Below, in pieces: positions 47,081 to 57,478 of a DNA stretch of 64,000 nucleotides. Within the stretch, counting starts at the first letter, position 1, and the number at the start of each line of letters is the position of its first letter. The notes beneath the pieces are model-generated. The model had not been told where the DNA came from. It saw only the letters and a list, made by a program, of their open reading frames with translations, and ran no database searches. The stretch is from an uncultured Methanobrevibacter sp. GTDB lineage: Archaea; Methanobacteriota; Methanobacteria; Methanobacteriales; Methanobacteriaceae. The translations under genes were made by a program, and so were the position numbers. The stretch is from assembly GCF_902784195.1 (NCBI RefSeq), contig NZ_CACZTX010000005.1, positions 25,026-89,025 of the forward strand, written 5' to 3'.

Positions 47081-47144
47081 TTTACTAAAAAATCTCAAAT
47101 TTTATCAATTATTTTTAGCATTACCTTAATTTTAAAGCGATTTA

Positions 47145-47269
47145 TCAAAATCAATTGAAATTAAATCCATTTTAATTAAGTTGAATTATTATATTGACAC
47201 TAATTCTTTTAAATTTTCTTTATAAAATGCATTTTATTATTTTCAAAATCAATTGAAAAAAAATCCATT
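47145..47269. repeat. pair of 27-base direct repeats between mcrA and mtrE
   Basis: TCAAAATCAATTGAAA starts both copies, followed by TTAAATCCATT at 47145-47171 and AAAAATCCATT-type sequence at 47243-47269. The copies differ at two bases and are 98 bases apart. They lie upstream of both mtr TATA candidates. Confidence 0.6.
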
Positions 47270-47305
47270 CTACTTTATACAAACAAATACCATATTGAAA
47301 AAAAT

Positions 47306-47359
47306 AAATAAGGTAAAATCTATTAGGATAAAGAATCCTATAGATTAAAAACCTTATTT
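47306..47359 (-). terminator. long hairpin terminator of the mcr operon
   Basis: AAATAAGGT (47306-47314) pairs with ACCTTATTT (47351-47359). Inside, AATCTATTAGGAT pairs with ATCC-TATAGATT with one bulge, giving about 21 bp in all. On the minus strand it starts 24 bases after the mcrA stop and ends in TTATTTTTTTC. Confidence 0.75.
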
Positions 47360-47383
47360 ACATATTTCCCGTTTACACCAAAC

Positions 47384-49036
47384 TTATTTTGCTGGAATGA
47401 TGATAGATCTTTCACCTGCAGGTTCGAATTCTCTTAAAGCACCTTTAGCAAATTCTGCTCTGACTTTAGTGAAGTCGAATGGCAAGTTTTTGTCAGCGAA
47501 TGCAATCTTAATAAGAGGGTTGACTGCAAATGCGTCTCCACGAGCACTGTGAGGTGCTTGTGCGATACCTGCATATTCACCTTGGTGACCTACGTTCATT
47601 GCATAGTTAGGGTAGTTAGGACCTCTTAATTCAAGTGGTAAACCTTCGTCGTTTCTGATAGCGAATACGTTAGCTGCACCACATTGATCTTGTAAGTCGT
47701 AACCGTAGAAACCTAATCTGGAATGTTGTTCTTTGTGTAAGTATTGTGCTAAGTACCATGCAGATAAACCGGTTTGTGCGTTTCCAGTTGCGAATGCAGT
47801 GGAAATACCTGCAGCTGCAGATACAACAGCAGCTCTTTGAGAACCACCGAAGTGGGTTTCAAGTAAAGCTGGGTATTCTTCGTATTGTTCTAAGGAGTAG
47901 AATGCTACTTCAGAACCTACGTCAAGAACAGTGTCCATGTTGTTAGGTGCGGAACATAATTCTCCGTATTTGTCTTCTACGTAATCTTTACCGAAGTAAG
48001 AGAAGTCGTCTAATACGTTATCGGTGTATGCTGCGGTAGCATATTGAGTAAATCCTACACCACCAGACATGTAAGATCCTAACCAAATTTGGTCGTATAA
48101 AGCAGCACCTAAAGCTACTACTTCTAATGCGGATTCTACAGGGTCGTCGGTTACTCTGGTTGCTTGACAGATATCTGCCATAAATCCGAATGGTACACCA
48201 CCGAGTTCGTTACCTGCTCTTGCTCTTCTGATTGGTAAGTAAGTACCCATACCAATTACTTCTGCGTGTTTGGATGCGTATGCGAAGTCACCAGTAGCAC
48301 CTTCACCTGCACATTGACCGTATGCAGAAATCATGGACATACCAATTTGCATAGCAGACCATCTGGAAGTGGTACCACCATCACAAACTCTACCTACAAC
48401 AGATGGAACTCTTACAATTTGCCAAATAGCATTACCTACTTCAGCTTTTAAAGCTTCAGCTTGTTCTTCTGGGAACTCTTTGTTAATGTCTAATACAAAT
48501 GCAGGGTCGATTTCTGCTGCTAAGTCGTCGTCTCCAGTAAATACTTTTACGTAGGAGTCGTCTACTAATAATGGGTTGGTTTCTACCATGTGTTCTTGTA
48601 CTACAGCTGCACCAGGCATAGCGTGGTTTACAACTTCTAAATAGTTGGTAATGGTTTCAGGAGTTACTTCCATACCTAATCTCTTTTCGAGTACGTTGTG
48701 AGCAGTGTTTAAACCTACGATTACAGTTTTTCTGATATCGTCCCAAGCTTGTTGGATTGCTGCGTTGTTGATAAAGTGTAAGTCGTCTCCTTCTACGAAA
48801 GTGTCAGTACCAGATAATTGGTAGGACATTAAAGCTCTTTGACCGAGTGGGTTACCAATGTCAGGGTTGTACATTGGGATTCCTCTTTTCTCAGCAATTG
48901 CTTTACCTTCGTTTACAAATTCAGTTTTTCTTTCAGATTGAGTCCAACCGCCCATATTATAGAAGGTAGTAGTTTTTTCTTCTGGAGCTTCTTTGAACTT
49001 TTTAGTCATTGCATCTAAGAATTTTTTGTCAGCCAT
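47384..49036 (-). CDS. mcrA: methyl-coenzyme M reductase I subunit alpha
   Basis: A 550-residue catalytic subunit of MCR, which makes methane from methyl-CoM and CoB with nickel F430. Residues that are modified in studied enzymes are present: His in [14 protein letters not shown], Arg in [12 protein letters not shown], Gln in [13 protein letters not shown], and Gly and Cys in [16 protein letters not shown]. The C-terminal [16 protein letters not shown] is normal. Presence of mcrC and the adjoining mtr operon mark isoenzyme I, not the mrt type. AAGGAGG precedes the ATG. Confidence 0.98.
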   Translation of the reverse strand: MADKKFLDAMTKKFKEAPEEKTTTFYNMGGWTQSERKTEFVNEGKAIAEKRGIPMYNPDIGNPLGQRALMSYQLSGTDTFVEGDDLHFINNAAIQQAWDDIRKTVIVGLNTAHNVLEKRLGMEVTPETITNYLEVVNHAMPGAAVVQEHMVETNPLLVDDSYVKVFTGDDDLAAEIDPAFVLDINKEFPEEQAEALKAEVGNAIWQIVRVPSVVGRVCDGGTTSRWSAMQIGMSMISAYGQCAGEGATGDFAYASKHAEVIGMGTYLPIRRARAGNELGGVPFGFMADICQATRVTDDPVESALEVVALGAALYDQIWLGSYMSGGVGFTQYATAAYTDNVLDDFSYFGKDYVEDKYGELCSAPNNMDTVLDVGSEVAFYSLEQYEEYPALLETHFGGSQRAAVVSAAAGISTAFATGNAQTGLSAWYLAQYLHKEQHSRLGFYGYDLQDQCGAANVFAIRNDEGLPLELRGPNYPNYAMNVGHQGEYAGIAQAPHSARGDAFAVNPLIKIAFADKNLPFDFTKVRAEFAKGALREFEPAGERSIIIPAK

Positions 49037-49050
49037 TTTAATAAACCTCC

Positions 49051-49803
49051 TTAATATTCTGGGTTGTAACCAAATTGAGATCTGGTGACGTGTATTTGTC
49101 TTAAGACAGTTACAGCGTCTTCATCGTCTTTGTAAGCTTCACCATCACATCTGTAGATTGTGGTTTTAGCTCTTAAGGTTTCTTCGTCTAATGGTTCACC
49201 TAATACTACAGGTTCATCTAATTCGTGACCAATTTGGTCTTTTACCATTTCTACGTTACCGGTTTCTTTGTTGAGTACTTGTCTTCTTAACATGTCGAAC
49301 ATTAAACCGTTTTCATCGAGTCTTAAAGAGTGACCGTGTACACCAGAACCTCTGATTCCAGTTCTTGCGGTATCGAAGTATTCGTTTTCTAAGATTTCTT
49401 TGGAAATTCTTTCTAAGTCTCTTTCACGAGCTTCGATAATTTGTCTACCGGATAAAGTACCGGTATCGATTCCTCTGTATCTGTATACATAGGATCTTGC
49501 TCTTAAGAATGGTTGAGCTGGAGCAAAGTACATGGAGTCTACAAATTGGATGTATCTTACTCTGTCCCCTGCTTTTGCACCGTCAATAGGTTCTACAATT
49601 TCTCTAATAATGTCATCAGGTTCATCGAGTTCGTCGAGAGGTGGGTGTACGGATTTGTATTCTTCACCTGGAGCTCTGTGACCTAATAATTTTACTACAT
49701 CTTCATCAGATATTTCTCTTAAAACTTCTAACTCAACATCTGGGTTAGTGAATTTTCTTCTGTTTTCAGCTACCTGAGAAGTTCCTGGATAATATTGTGC
49801 CAT
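49051..49803 (-). CDS. mcrG: methyl-coenzyme M reductase I subunit gamma
   Basis: A 250-residue gamma subunit of the (alpha beta gamma)2 enzyme. [40 protein letters not shown] and [20 protein letters not shown] are standard. It starts two bases after the mcrC stop, with its ribosome site (GGAG) inside the mcrC end, so translation is likely coupled. Confidence 0.97.
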   Translation of the reverse strand: MAQYYPGTSQVAENRRKFTNPDVELEVLREISDEDVVKLLGHRAPGEEYKSVHPPLDELDEPDDIIREIVEPIDGAKAGDRVRYIQFVDSMYFAPAQPFLRARSYVYRYRGIDTGTLSGRQIIEARERDLERISKEILENEYFDTARTGIRGSGVHGHSLRLDENGLMFDMLRRQVLNKETGNVEMVKDQIGHELDEPVVLGEPLDEETLRAKTTIYRCDGEAYKDDEDAVTVLRQIHVTRSQFGYNPEY

Positions 49804-49805
49804 AA

Positions 49806-50402
49806 TTATGCATCTCCTAATGTTAATCTAACTTTTCTAATAATCTCATCTAATTTTTCTTGAGACACTGTTTGTCCCCTAATAACCCCTGATACTATGT
49901 TCATGATTTTACCTTCTGTTTTTACCTCTTCAGGCATGACCTTTGCGGTTTTGACACCGATTTTTGCAAAATCTTCAAAGTCAACAGGATATTCACAAAT
50001 AATAACACAAGGTTTGTTAACGTTACGCAAGATTAATCTTGCCTTGTATGTAATATGATTTCTTACTCCACCTAAATGAACCACAATAACCTTAAACTTT
50101 TGCATTTGTTCAACTTCCTTATCAGTTAAACCAAAAGCATTACCTGCACCGCCTGCAGGAGCATCATGTGGAACACCACTACCTGCATCCAATATCATGG
50201 TACTGGTTAATAGGTTTGCTTCACGTAAGCCAAAGGTAATTTCACAGACAGGTTTGGTAATGTGTCTACGACCTGGAGACATAGCAACTGCCAAAACATC
50301 ACTTCCACACTCTGCGAAAGTTCCTCTTTGAGCAATTCCTCCTCCTTCACCAAGACCTCTTGTTTCCCTACAGTCTACAAGATGTGTGCATCTTCCAATC
50401 AT
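49806..50402 (-). CDS. mcrC: MCR operon protein McrC
   Basis: A 198-residue protein. [20 protein letters not shown] and [20 protein letters not shown] are family signatures. McrC is reported as a component of the complex that reductively activates MCR, together with Mmp7 and other marker proteins. It is present only in mcr, not mrt, operons. It follows mcrD by 26 bases. Confidence 0.95.
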   Translation of the reverse strand: MIGRCTHLVDCRETRGLGEGGGIAQRGTFAECGSDVLAVAMSPGRRHITKPVCEITFGLREANLLTSTMILDAGSGVPHDAPAGGAGNAFGLTDKEVEQMQKFKVIVVHLGGVRNHITYKARLILRNVNKPCVIICEYPVDFEDFAKIGVKTAKVMPEEVKTEGKIMNIVSGVIRGQTVSQEKLDEIIRKVRLTLGDA

Positions 50403-50428
50403 ATTATCAATAACCTAAAAGATATTTT

Positions 50429-50884
50429 TTATTCCAATGTATCCCTTTTTAGAATAGAGACATGATCTTTAAATTTAGAACGGGTATCTGCGATACCGAC
50501 CAATTCATCAGGAATCTCTGTATTTTCACCATATTTCAATCCATCAGTAACAGTTCTTTGTTTTCTGATGTATTGGGATTTGCTAGTGTTGATATCATAT
50601 CCAGTATCAATATGTTCATCACATATGGATCTGATTTCTTCAATACCAGATTCATCATATAGTTCAACAAAAATTCTACCAGTCTTAACTTTCAATTCAA
50701 CTTCCTCACCATTTACCACAATGACTCTGCGATCACCATAAATACGGTCAATCTCATCTTGAGGTGGGAGTCTTGGTCCTTGAATAACAGTTCTTATAAC
50801 TGAGTCTAAAGATTCGATATCATTCAATACTTTTTCAGTTGTGTCTGTTCCTAAAATTCTGTGTGGAAAAATTTCAATATCCAT
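50429..50884 (-). CDS. mcrD: MCR operon protein McrD
   Basis: A 151-residue protein beginning MDIEIFPHRILGTDTTEKVL. McrD associates with MCR and is viewed as an assembly helper for the apo-enzyme. GEEVELKVKTGRIFVELYDE is conserved. It is separated from mcrB by 89 bases, the largest gap inside the operon. CTGAGGTTAA precedes the ATG. Confidence 0.94.
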   Translation of the reverse strand: MDIEIFPHRILGTDTTEKVLNDIESLDSVIRTVIQGPRLPPQDEIDRIYGDRRVIVVNGEEVELKVKTGRIFVELYDESGIEEIRSICDEHIDTGYDINTSKSQYIRKQRTVTDGLKYGENTEIPDELVGIADTRSKFKDHVSILKRDTLE

Positions 50885-50973
50885 TATTTAACCTCAGTAT
50901 TTAAATCAGACGATTTAAATAATTTTTCGTGAATTTTAAATTAGATTTTAATTAACAAAAATTAATTCGATAA

Positions 50974-52305
50974 TTAGATGTCACCTTTAATCTCAGCAGC
51001 TGCTAAAGCAACATATTTGAGTGGTTCTCTGAATTCGTCAATCTCACTGTATACTTCTTTAATTAATCCAGAAGTTGCTTCTGGAGAGAAGAGTTGGGTA
51101 CCAGCATCTAATGCCATACCTGCAGCTACACAAGGGATAGTAAATCCTTTACTGTGTCTGGTTACTACGTGGTTACCGTTGAATAAACCAGGACCTCCTC
51201 CACCATAGATAGAGTGAGAGAAGAAAGAGAATCCTACAGCTACCCCTTCAGCTCTACCGAAGTCAATACCAGGTAAACCGGTAGCAAATTCGATGTTGTC
51301 GTTGAAGTATAAGATAGTTGATGGAATACCTTGAGCAGCTCTTGCTGCACCGACGTTAACCATAATAGCAGCAGTACATCCAGCAGCAGCATATGCGTTC
51401 CATTTAGCTGCGTCACTAGTTGCGTACATGTTGTATCCAGTTAATTCTTTTTCTACAGCGATTACACCATCTGCTTCAGCTTTAGCAATAGTGTCTTGTA
51501 CGATAGAACCTACAGTTCCTTCTTTTGCGTTGTCTTGTACGAGACCTAATACCATGTTGTCAGCGTTTAAACCTTGGTAAGCTAAACCTAATAAGTGCAT
51601 TCTTTCGTAAGCACCTACTGCGTCACCCATTTCAAACATAGCAGTTTGTTCGAAAATACTTGCGAGAGCGGTTGCTTGTAAAGTGTTCTTTAAGGTAGCA
51701 GCTACGAAGTCGTTTGCTTTAATGTTTCTTAAGGAGTAACCAGGACCTTCTAATTTTTGTGGTACGTCTAACATGGTTTTTAAGTTAGCACCCATGTATT
51801 CTACAGATTGTGGGTATCTTCCTAAAATAGCAGCTTTTACCATGTTTGCGTCGTACATGTTTACGTCAAACTCTTTGATAATAGCTTGAGTTAATGCAGT
51901 TGCGGTAGCTAAGGTTGCTACGGAGTATTCTGCGGAAGAGTCTAATCTGATAGTTGGAATTTGGACTAAAATCCTTTTTCCACCAGAGAGTACTTCACAT
52001 TTAGTATCATCGTCTTCAGTTACTTGAAGCATGTCTTTTACAGCAGCAGCAATGGAGTCAGCTTGAGCTACGATGTCAAGATCCATTTCTCTACCTAAGA
52101 TTTTAGATTTTGCTCCACCGACGGAAGCAGTTTTTAAAGATTTTTCGATTCCTTCTAAGTTTACAGCTACAGTTCTTTTAACACCGCTAATAATGTTCTT
52201 AATAGCAGGGTTACGTAACGGACTTAGAGCTTCGATTGGTACATCAGCTTCGACTAATGAACCTCTGTCGTCGTATAAATCGACTTTATCATCAAACTTT
52301 GCCAA
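50974..52305 (-). CDS. mcrB: methyl-coenzyme M reductase I subunit beta
   Basis: A 443-residue beta subunit. [20 protein letters not shown] begins it, and [20 protein letters not shown] is the coenzyme-site region. The start codon is TTG (complement of CAA at 52303-52305), preceded by a strong AGGAGGG. No ATG or GTG that would keep the usual N-terminus exists nearby. It leads mcrBDCGA, and a structured leader of about 100 bases lies upstream. Confidence 0.97.
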   Translation of the reverse strand: MAKFDDKVDLYDDRGSLVEADVPIEALSPLRNPAIKNIISGVKRTVAVNLEGIEKSLKTASVGGAKSKILGREMDLDIVAQADSIAAAVKDMLQVTEDDDTKCEVLSGGKRILVQIPTIRLDSSAEYSVATLATATALTQAIIKEFDVNMYDANMVKAAILGRYPQSVEYMGANLKTMLDVPQKLEGPGYSLRNIKANDFVAATLKNTLQATALASIFEQTAMFEMGDAVGAYERMHLLGLAYQGLNADNMVLGLVQDNAKEGTVGSIVQDTIAKAEADGVIAVEKELTGYNMYATSDAAKWNAYAAAGCTAAIMVNVGAARAAQGIPSTILYFNDNIEFATGLPGIDFGRAEGVAVGFSFFSHSIYGGGGPGLFNGNHVVTRHSKGFTIPCVAAGMALDAGTQLFSPEATSGLIKEVYSEIDEFREPLKYVALAAAEIKGDI

Positions 52306-52347
52306 TTTTTTCCCTCCTAAATAAATAGAGTTAATATACCACCCAAA

Positions 52348-52413
52348 ATAACTAATTTTTAGTTATGTTGAGTAAGCTATCCAGCAAAATTTTTGCAATA
52401 GCCAGCTATTTGG
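52348..52413 (-). other. structured mcr leader
   Basis: ATAACTAA-TTT-TTAGTTAT (52348-52366) is a perfect 8-bp hairpin. Next to it, AGCTATCCAGCAAAA and TTTTGCAATAGCCAGCTAT (52375-52409) give an imperfect hairpin with near-repeated AGCTAT ends. Both would be in the mcrB leader, about 40-100 bases before the TTG start. Confidence 0.5.
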
Positions 52414-52436
52414 TATACAGATATTAGTTTATTTAA

Positions 52437-52448
52437 AATATAATATAA
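52437..52448 (-). promoter_or_regulatory. candidate TATA box of the mcr operon
   Basis: On the minus strand it reads TTATATTATATT after CGAATGT. A start about 25 bases downstream (near 52412) gives a leader of roughly 105 bases. Confidence 0.5.
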
Positions 52449-52959
52449 ACATTCGTTTAAGAATTAAATAGAAAACTTTATAAGTAATAAGATTTTTTAA
52501 TTTTTTTATTATATATTAGCCCAATAGTAATACTTTTTTAAATTGATTAAAATGGAGCAAATAATGTAAAATAACATACATTCAATTAAATTTAAAAAAT
52601 AAATGTAATTTTTTTCTTAAATCTAAAATAGAATTGAATAAAGCGTTTTAATTGAAAATAAAGAAAAAAATTAAAAATCGTGTTAAATTAAAATATTACA
52701 TAAATTAGCCAAAAGTAATACTATTAGTAATACTAAAAACATTCTATTTTTTTTAAAAAATATCAAAAAATTAAACAAATGAAAAATTAATCAATACTTG
52801 AAAAAATAGTGTAAAAAAGTAGTGTAAAAAATATATAAAAATTATATTATTTATTGTGATTATTATATTCTCATTTTTCAATTATTTTCATTTTCAAAAA
52901 TGCAATAAAAATTCAAAAAGGCAATGAAAATAATAAGAAATTTAAAAAAATTTAAAAAA
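52449..52959. other. AT-rich region between mmp10 and mcr
   Basis: It includes upstream mcr sequence with two TAGTAATACT-like elements (52525-52535 and 52705-52735), TTAGCC(A/C)AAAGTAATACT in approximate form. They may be a repeated upstream site; otherwise nothing was recognised. T-rich sequence follows the mmp10 stop on the minus strand. Confidence 0.4.
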
Positions 52960-54213
52960 TTAAAAAGCCCTTTTCATTCCAAAGAAATTGATGGCCTGAA
53001 TAAGATCAATGAATGAACCTAACTCATGTTCAATCACTTCCTCTTCACTCATGCCGCTGCTTAACTCACCATCAACGCTTAAAGTATCCGGACCATATCC
53101 TACAAGACGGCTTTTGCCATCCTGACTTAATATCCTTTCTGCATCCAATTGATGGATAAATGCTCTTCCAGGGAGAATGACTGTGTCTTTAATGTCTTCC
53201 AAATCCAAGACTTCAAGGTCCTGTTTTGTCATCAAGCATGCGATATCCTTCTTGGTGGCCACTACATTCACATTATCTGGAGCTATCTTATCAAATATTT
53301 TCTTCAAGAATGGTGCTGCAATCTTAGATGTTAGAAGTGTAGCTTCGCCAGTAACTTTAGGCAATATTCCTAAAAATTCCTCATACTCATCTTTTGCTAA
53401 AATGAATGGTGCTCCAATTGTTGGATCGGATAATGGAGTTCCAGTGACTCTAAGATTATATTCACTGTTGATTTCCTTTACAAGCTCTTCGAATTCAAGA
53501 GGTTCATGAGGAGTTATTCCTTCAACAACAGGTTCATTTCCTAAAATCAACCCTTGGTCATAACTATTTGCAAAACGCATCATCATCAATGCCTTTGCAC
53601 CCCACGCTTCCAATTTTTCACAAGTGTTTTGAAGCACTGCACCATCATTTACCCCCGGAATGATAACTGCTGCCGCATGCAAGTCTGCACCTTCTGCAAA
53701 AAGTTGAGCAGCTTTAAGGGATTCCTCTGGACTTGGATCCAACATCCATTCCTTTCTGAGTTTTGGGTCTGCTGCAAAAATAGTGTAGGTTACCTCATCC
53801 ACTCCTTGATTCAAGAATTGTGTAGCTATATCGCCATCATCAATTCCCTTTCCACTTGTATAACCTAAGTGAATTGGCAATTGCATTTGAGACAAGTTAG
53901 ATATAAGCTCTTCAAGATAAGGGTAACAGCTGACATCTCCACCACCACTGATGTTGACCTTCAAGTTAGCATCTCTTACAGGATTCATCATCAAAGCCAT
54001 TTGAACTTCACTTATTACTGAAAATGGCTGTTGAAATGGTTTCCCTGCCTCTTGAACTCCTTCGAGACATCTTGGACAACCCACTTTATTAGGTGGGCAA
54101 TGTTGGCATCCAAGAGCTTCTGTTAAAGGTTTCACTTTTCTAAAGTAGCAAAACTTACAAAAGCCTCTACAATCTTTTCCAGGAGTTCCACCAAGATCCG
54201 CTATAACTTGCAT
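52960..54213 (-). CDS. mmp10: Mmp10, radical SAM methylase of the MCR arginine
   Basis: A 417-residue radical SAM protein that, in studied methanogens, methylates C5 of the conserved McrA arginine using cobalamin. The cluster motif is CRGFCKFCYF (Cys-x3-Cys-x2-Cys), and a second Cys group follows, LGCQHCPPNKVGCPRCLEG. GGGDVSCYPYLEELIS is the SAM-binding region. Its location directly upstream of mcr on the same strand fits the role. GTGAAGTG lies before the ATG. Confidence 0.93.
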   Translation of the reverse strand: MQVIADLGGTPGKDCRGFCKFCYFRKVKPLTEALGCQHCPPNKVGCPRCLEGVQEAGKPFQQPFSVISEVQMALMMNPVRDANLKVNISGGGDVSCYPYLEELISNLSQMQLPIHLGYTSGKGIDDGDIATQFLNQGVDEVTYTIFAADPKLRKEWMLDPSPEESLKAAQLFAEGADLHAAAVIIPGVNDGAVLQNTCEKLEAWGAKALMMMRFANSYDQGLILGNEPVVEGITPHEPLEFEELVKEINSEYNLRVTGTPLSDPTIGAPFILAKDEYEEFLGILPKVTGEATLLTSKIAAPFLKKIFDKIAPDNVNVVATKKDIACLMTKQDLEVLDLEDIKDTVILPGRAFIHQLDAERILSQDGKSRLVGYGPDTLSVDGELSSGMSEEEVIEHELGSFIDLIQAINFFGMKRAF

Positions 54214-54424
54214 TTTTACACTTCACATTTGATAATAAAATAAATATTTAATTATTATTTATGATGATTGAATATTAGAAATAATTTATATAATTCATTA
54301 AAAATAAGATGACATGAGATTTTTAAAAATAAGATAATAAAAAATATAAAAAATTATATTTATTATAATATAACTTTTTTTAAAAAATATTTCCTTAAAA
54401 TATCATTTTTTTAATATAATAACT

Positions 54425-55339
54425 TTAATCCACTAAAGAACTTTCAGTTAAAAGCTCTACGAGTATGTAATCATAGAAATGAGATTTTTTAATCTCTGCA
54501 ATGTCCTTTAATTTTTGGTCCCCTATAACTACATTTTCAATTTCCTCATGATACTTGTCATAATCCAATTTTACTCTAAGCCCACAGAGTTGACTTGTTA
54601 CAGGAGTTGGGGAAATGACTTCCTTAATAGCTGGAACTTGAGTTTCAATCTCGCTCTTGACTAAAATTGAAGGTGCAATTGGAGGGTCTTGAGCAAGCTC
54701 TTTTTTACGTTTTTCCAAAAGGTCTTCAACAGTTTCAACTAACTTTTTCAAAGCTCTTATGTTTTCCCCTCTTTTTAATCTGCGTGGAATTCTACCTAAT
54801 CCTGGAACATAAGCGTCTACACCAGGCAATTCTTCCAAATCAATTTCAGGTGCACCTGTGACAATCACTGGAATATCAATGTCATTGTAAAGATAAGCCT
54901 TATCAATAATGCATTGCTTGAAGCTTCCTAATGCAAAAATGGCTATGTCATGCTCTTCAATCAATGCCTTTTCAGTTTCACTGATTCCTGCAGTTCCTTT
55001 ACCATGACCACGAGCCAACCCGACCATATTGTCTTTAGCACCATAACGTCTAAGGTATTCGGAGATATCACATGCAGCATGAGGAAGGTGGTGTCTTGCA
55101 AGAGTTGGGGAAACAATAGCTATTTCAGAACCTGCCATAGGTGCAACAGAGAGTTCACCTAAAAGCTCTTTAGCCTTTTCCTTAATAATATCCACATCAT
55201 CAATAGGAACCGCCATATTCAATACAAGTTCCATTTGCAATATATTGGATTGAAGAACAAAACCTCCTAAATCCTCAATTAATTCTTTCAATTCTTCGCT
55301 TTTGTGAATTCCACCAGTGAATGTTAAGGTTTCATACAT
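54425..55339 (-). CDS. mmp7: methanogenesis marker protein 7
   Basis: A 304-residue protein of the marker 7 family. [57 protein letters not shown] and [20 protein letters not shown] are typical. It is found only in methanogens and relatives. It is reported in the MCR activation complex with McrC. It is 211 bases upstream of mmp10, same strand. AAGGTGATG precedes the ATG. Confidence 0.88.
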   Translation of the reverse strand: MYETLTFTGGIHKSEELKELIEDLGGFVLQSNILQMELVLNMAVPIDDVDIIKEKAKELLGELSVAPMAGSEIAIVSPTLARHHLPHAACDISEYLRRYGAKDNMVGLARGHGKGTAGISETEKALIEEHDIAIFALGSFKQCIIDKAYLYNDIDIPVIVTGAPEIDLEELPGVDAYVPGLGRIPRRLKRGENIRALKKLVETVEDLLEKRKKELAQDPPIAPSILVKSEIETQVPAIKEVISPTPVTSQLCGLRVKLDYDKYHEEIENVVIGDQKLKDIAEIKKSHFYDYILVELLTESSLVD

Positions 55340-55618
55340 ATAATCATCACCTTATAAAAATCATAAATTATTATAAAATCAATTTTATTCAATAAAATAT
55401 CTTATTTTAATATATTTTTTAAGTCTATTATATAATTTATTATTTTTACTTTGCATTAAATGGAAAATAATTTTTAATGAAGAATTGAAAAATCGAAAAG
55501 AAAAAACAAAGAATAAAATAAATTATTTTTTATATTATTAGGAATATAATAAGAATTAAAGAACATGTGAAATAATTAAATAATTTTTCATTATCAGATT
55601 TATCAAAAAGGTGTTATC

Positions 55619-57310
55619 ATGTATGCAGAAAATAATATCTTAGTTGGGGCTAATGAGAATACAGAGGTTTATTTGTTATCCAAATTAGCCAATCGTCATG
55701 GATTAATAGCTGGTGCAACTGGTACCGGTAAAACAGTCACTTTAAAAACACTTGCAGAAGCTTTCAGTGATATGGGAGTTCCTGTATTTTTAGCAGATAT
55801 GAAAGGGGACGTTTCAGGTCTTGCAAAGGTAGGTGAACCAAACGCAAAAGTAACTGAAAGAATGGAAAAGTACAAACTTGCTGATAAGGGATTTGTATTC
55901 AAGTCATATCCTGTTGAATTCTGGGATTTATATGGTGAGAAAGGATTGCCTATTAGAGTCACAATCTCTGAAATGGGCCCTCAATTGCTTTCAAAAATAT
56001 TGAACTTATCTGAAGCACAAGAAGGGGTATTGAACATCGTATTCCGTGTAGCAGATGATGAAAACCTTCTTTTGATTGATTTGAAAGATTTGAAATCCAT
56101 GATTAATCATGTAAGTGATAATGCTGAACTTTATGAAAGCCAATACGGTGCAGTTGCCAAGAAATCAGCAACAACACTTCTCAGATCCATACTTACCCTT
56201 GAAGACCAAGGAGGAGACCTGTTCTTCGGAGAGCCTGCATTGGAACTCAGTGACTTCATGCAATGCAATGATGAAGGAAAAGGTATGATCAACGTATTGG
56301 ATTCTGTAAAACTGTCTACAGCACCGGAATTATACTCAACATTCTTATTATGGATGATATCCGAACTTTACGAAACAATGCCGGAAGTAGGCGACTTGGA
56401 CAAACCTAAATTCGTTTTCTTCTTCGATGAGGCTCACCTATTGTTTGATGACATGTCCCCTGCATTCCAGAAAAAGGTAGAGCAGATTATAAGATTGATT
56501 CGTTCAAAAGGAATCGGAGTATACTTCATTACACAAAGTCCATCCGATATTCCGGACACTGTCCTTTCACAGCTTGGTAACAGAGTGCAACATGCACTTC
56601 ATGCATACACTCCAAAGGAGCAAAAGGCTGTAAAGACTGCTGCTGAAACCTTCAGACCAAACCCTGAATTCGATACAACAGAAGTCATTTCCACTTTAGG
56701 AACTGGAGAGGCATTGGTCTCTGTTCTTGAAGAAAAAGGAGCTCCAAGCATCGTGCAACAAGTTGACATTTTGCCTCCTCAAAGTTATATTGGAGCTATT
56801 GAAGATAATTACAGAGCAGAATTGATGAGCATTTCATCTCTTAGAGGAAAATACAGAGATGCAGTTGATAGGGAATCAGCATATGAGATGCTATTGAATA
56901 AGATTGACAACAATCCGAATGTACAATCTGAAATCCCTCAAGATGCACCTATTAGGGAAATTCCTAATCAAGCAGAACAGGCTCCAGCACAACAAGCCCC
57001 TACCCAACAGGCACCTGCTGAACAGCAAGCTCCAGCACAACAAACACCTACCCAACAGGCACCTGCTGAACAGCAAGCTCCAGCACAAACCCAAGCACCA
57101 GAGCAACCTAAACAAAAAGGATTGCTTGAAGATGTTATTGGCATAGCTGTTGGAACAGCAGTGGATCAAATGACAAAACAAACCACTAAATCCAAGAGAA
57201 AGACTACAAGAAAGACAACTGTTGAAAAGGCAACTACAACTGTTGTAAACACTGCTGCAAGGGAAGTTACAAAAGGGATTATTAGAGGATTATTTGGAAA
57301 TATGAAATAA
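55619..57310 (+). CDS. HerA-like (DUF853/YjgR-type) P-loop ATPase with Pro/Gln/Ala-rich tail
   Basis: A 563-residue ATPase. Walker A is HGLIAGATGTGKTVTLKTLA, then FLADMKGDVSGLAKVG, Walker B KFVFFFDEAHLLFDDMS and IGVYFITQSPSDIPDTVLSQ. The layout matches the YjgR/DUF853 branch of HerA-FtsK ATPases, which is mostly bacterial. Residues about 445-500 are low-complexity repeats (QQAPTQQAPAEQQAPAQ), and the end is basic with a Lys/Thr/Arg-rich run. Function of the branch is not settled. AAGGTG precedes the ATG. Confidence 0.85.
   Translation: MYAENNILVGANENTEVYLLSKLANRHGLIAGATGTGKTVTLKTLAEAFSDMGVPVFLADMKGDVSGLAKVGEPNAKVTERMEKYKLADKGFVFKSYPVEFWDLYGEKGLPIRVTISEMGPQLLSKILNLSEAQEGVLNIVFRVADDENLLLIDLKDLKSMINHVSDNAELYESQYGAVAKKSATTLLRSILTLEDQGGDLFFGEPALELSDFMQCNDEGKGMINVLDSVKLSTAPELYSTFLLWMISELYETMPEVGDLDKPKFVFFFDEAHLLFDDMSPAFQKKVEQIIRLIRSKGIGVYFITQSPSDIPDTVLSQLGNRVQHALHAYTPKEQKAVKTAAETFRPNPEFDTTEVISTLGTGEALVSVLEEKGAPSIVQQVDILPPQSYIGAIEDNYRAELMSISSLRGKYRDAVDRESAYEMLLNKIDNNPNVQSEIPQDAPIREIPNQAEQAPAQQAPTQQAPAEQQAPAQQTPTQQAPAEQQAPAQTQAPEQPKQKGLLEDVIGIAVGTAVDQMTKQTTKSKRKTTRKTTVEKATTTVVNTAAREVTKGIIRGLFGNMK
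56965..57100 (+). repeat. tandem repeats encoding Pro/Gln/Ala linker
   Basis: Units of the type CCTACCCAACAGGCACCTGC and GAACAGCAAGCTCCAGCACA recur two to three times nearly identically. The large unit is about 54 bases. They give the QAP repeats near the end of the HerA-like protein. Confidence 0.8.
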
Positions 57311-57324
57311 TTTTCAATTATTTC
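57304..57324 (+). terminator. hairpin overlapping the HerA-like gene stop
   Basis: GAAATAATT and AATTATTTC form a perfect 9-bp stem around TTC, with the TAA stop (57308-57310) inside. A moderately T-rich stretch follows. Confidence 0.55.
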
Positions 57325-57478
57325 TCTTTAATTTTAATTAAAATTCCATATAAAAATTTCATTTTATTTTTTATTTTTATTTTTATTTTTTACAAATTAT
57401 TAAAATTTAAATTATAAAATTTTCTAAAGAAAATTTTTAAAAAATCACTCTATTTTTAGATTTGAATATGGTGACACT

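Noticed and set aside
47384..52305. Methyl-CoM reductase isoenzyme II (mrt)
   Set aside because: The operon includes mcrC and is followed by mtrEDCBAFGH, the arrangement of isoenzyme I.
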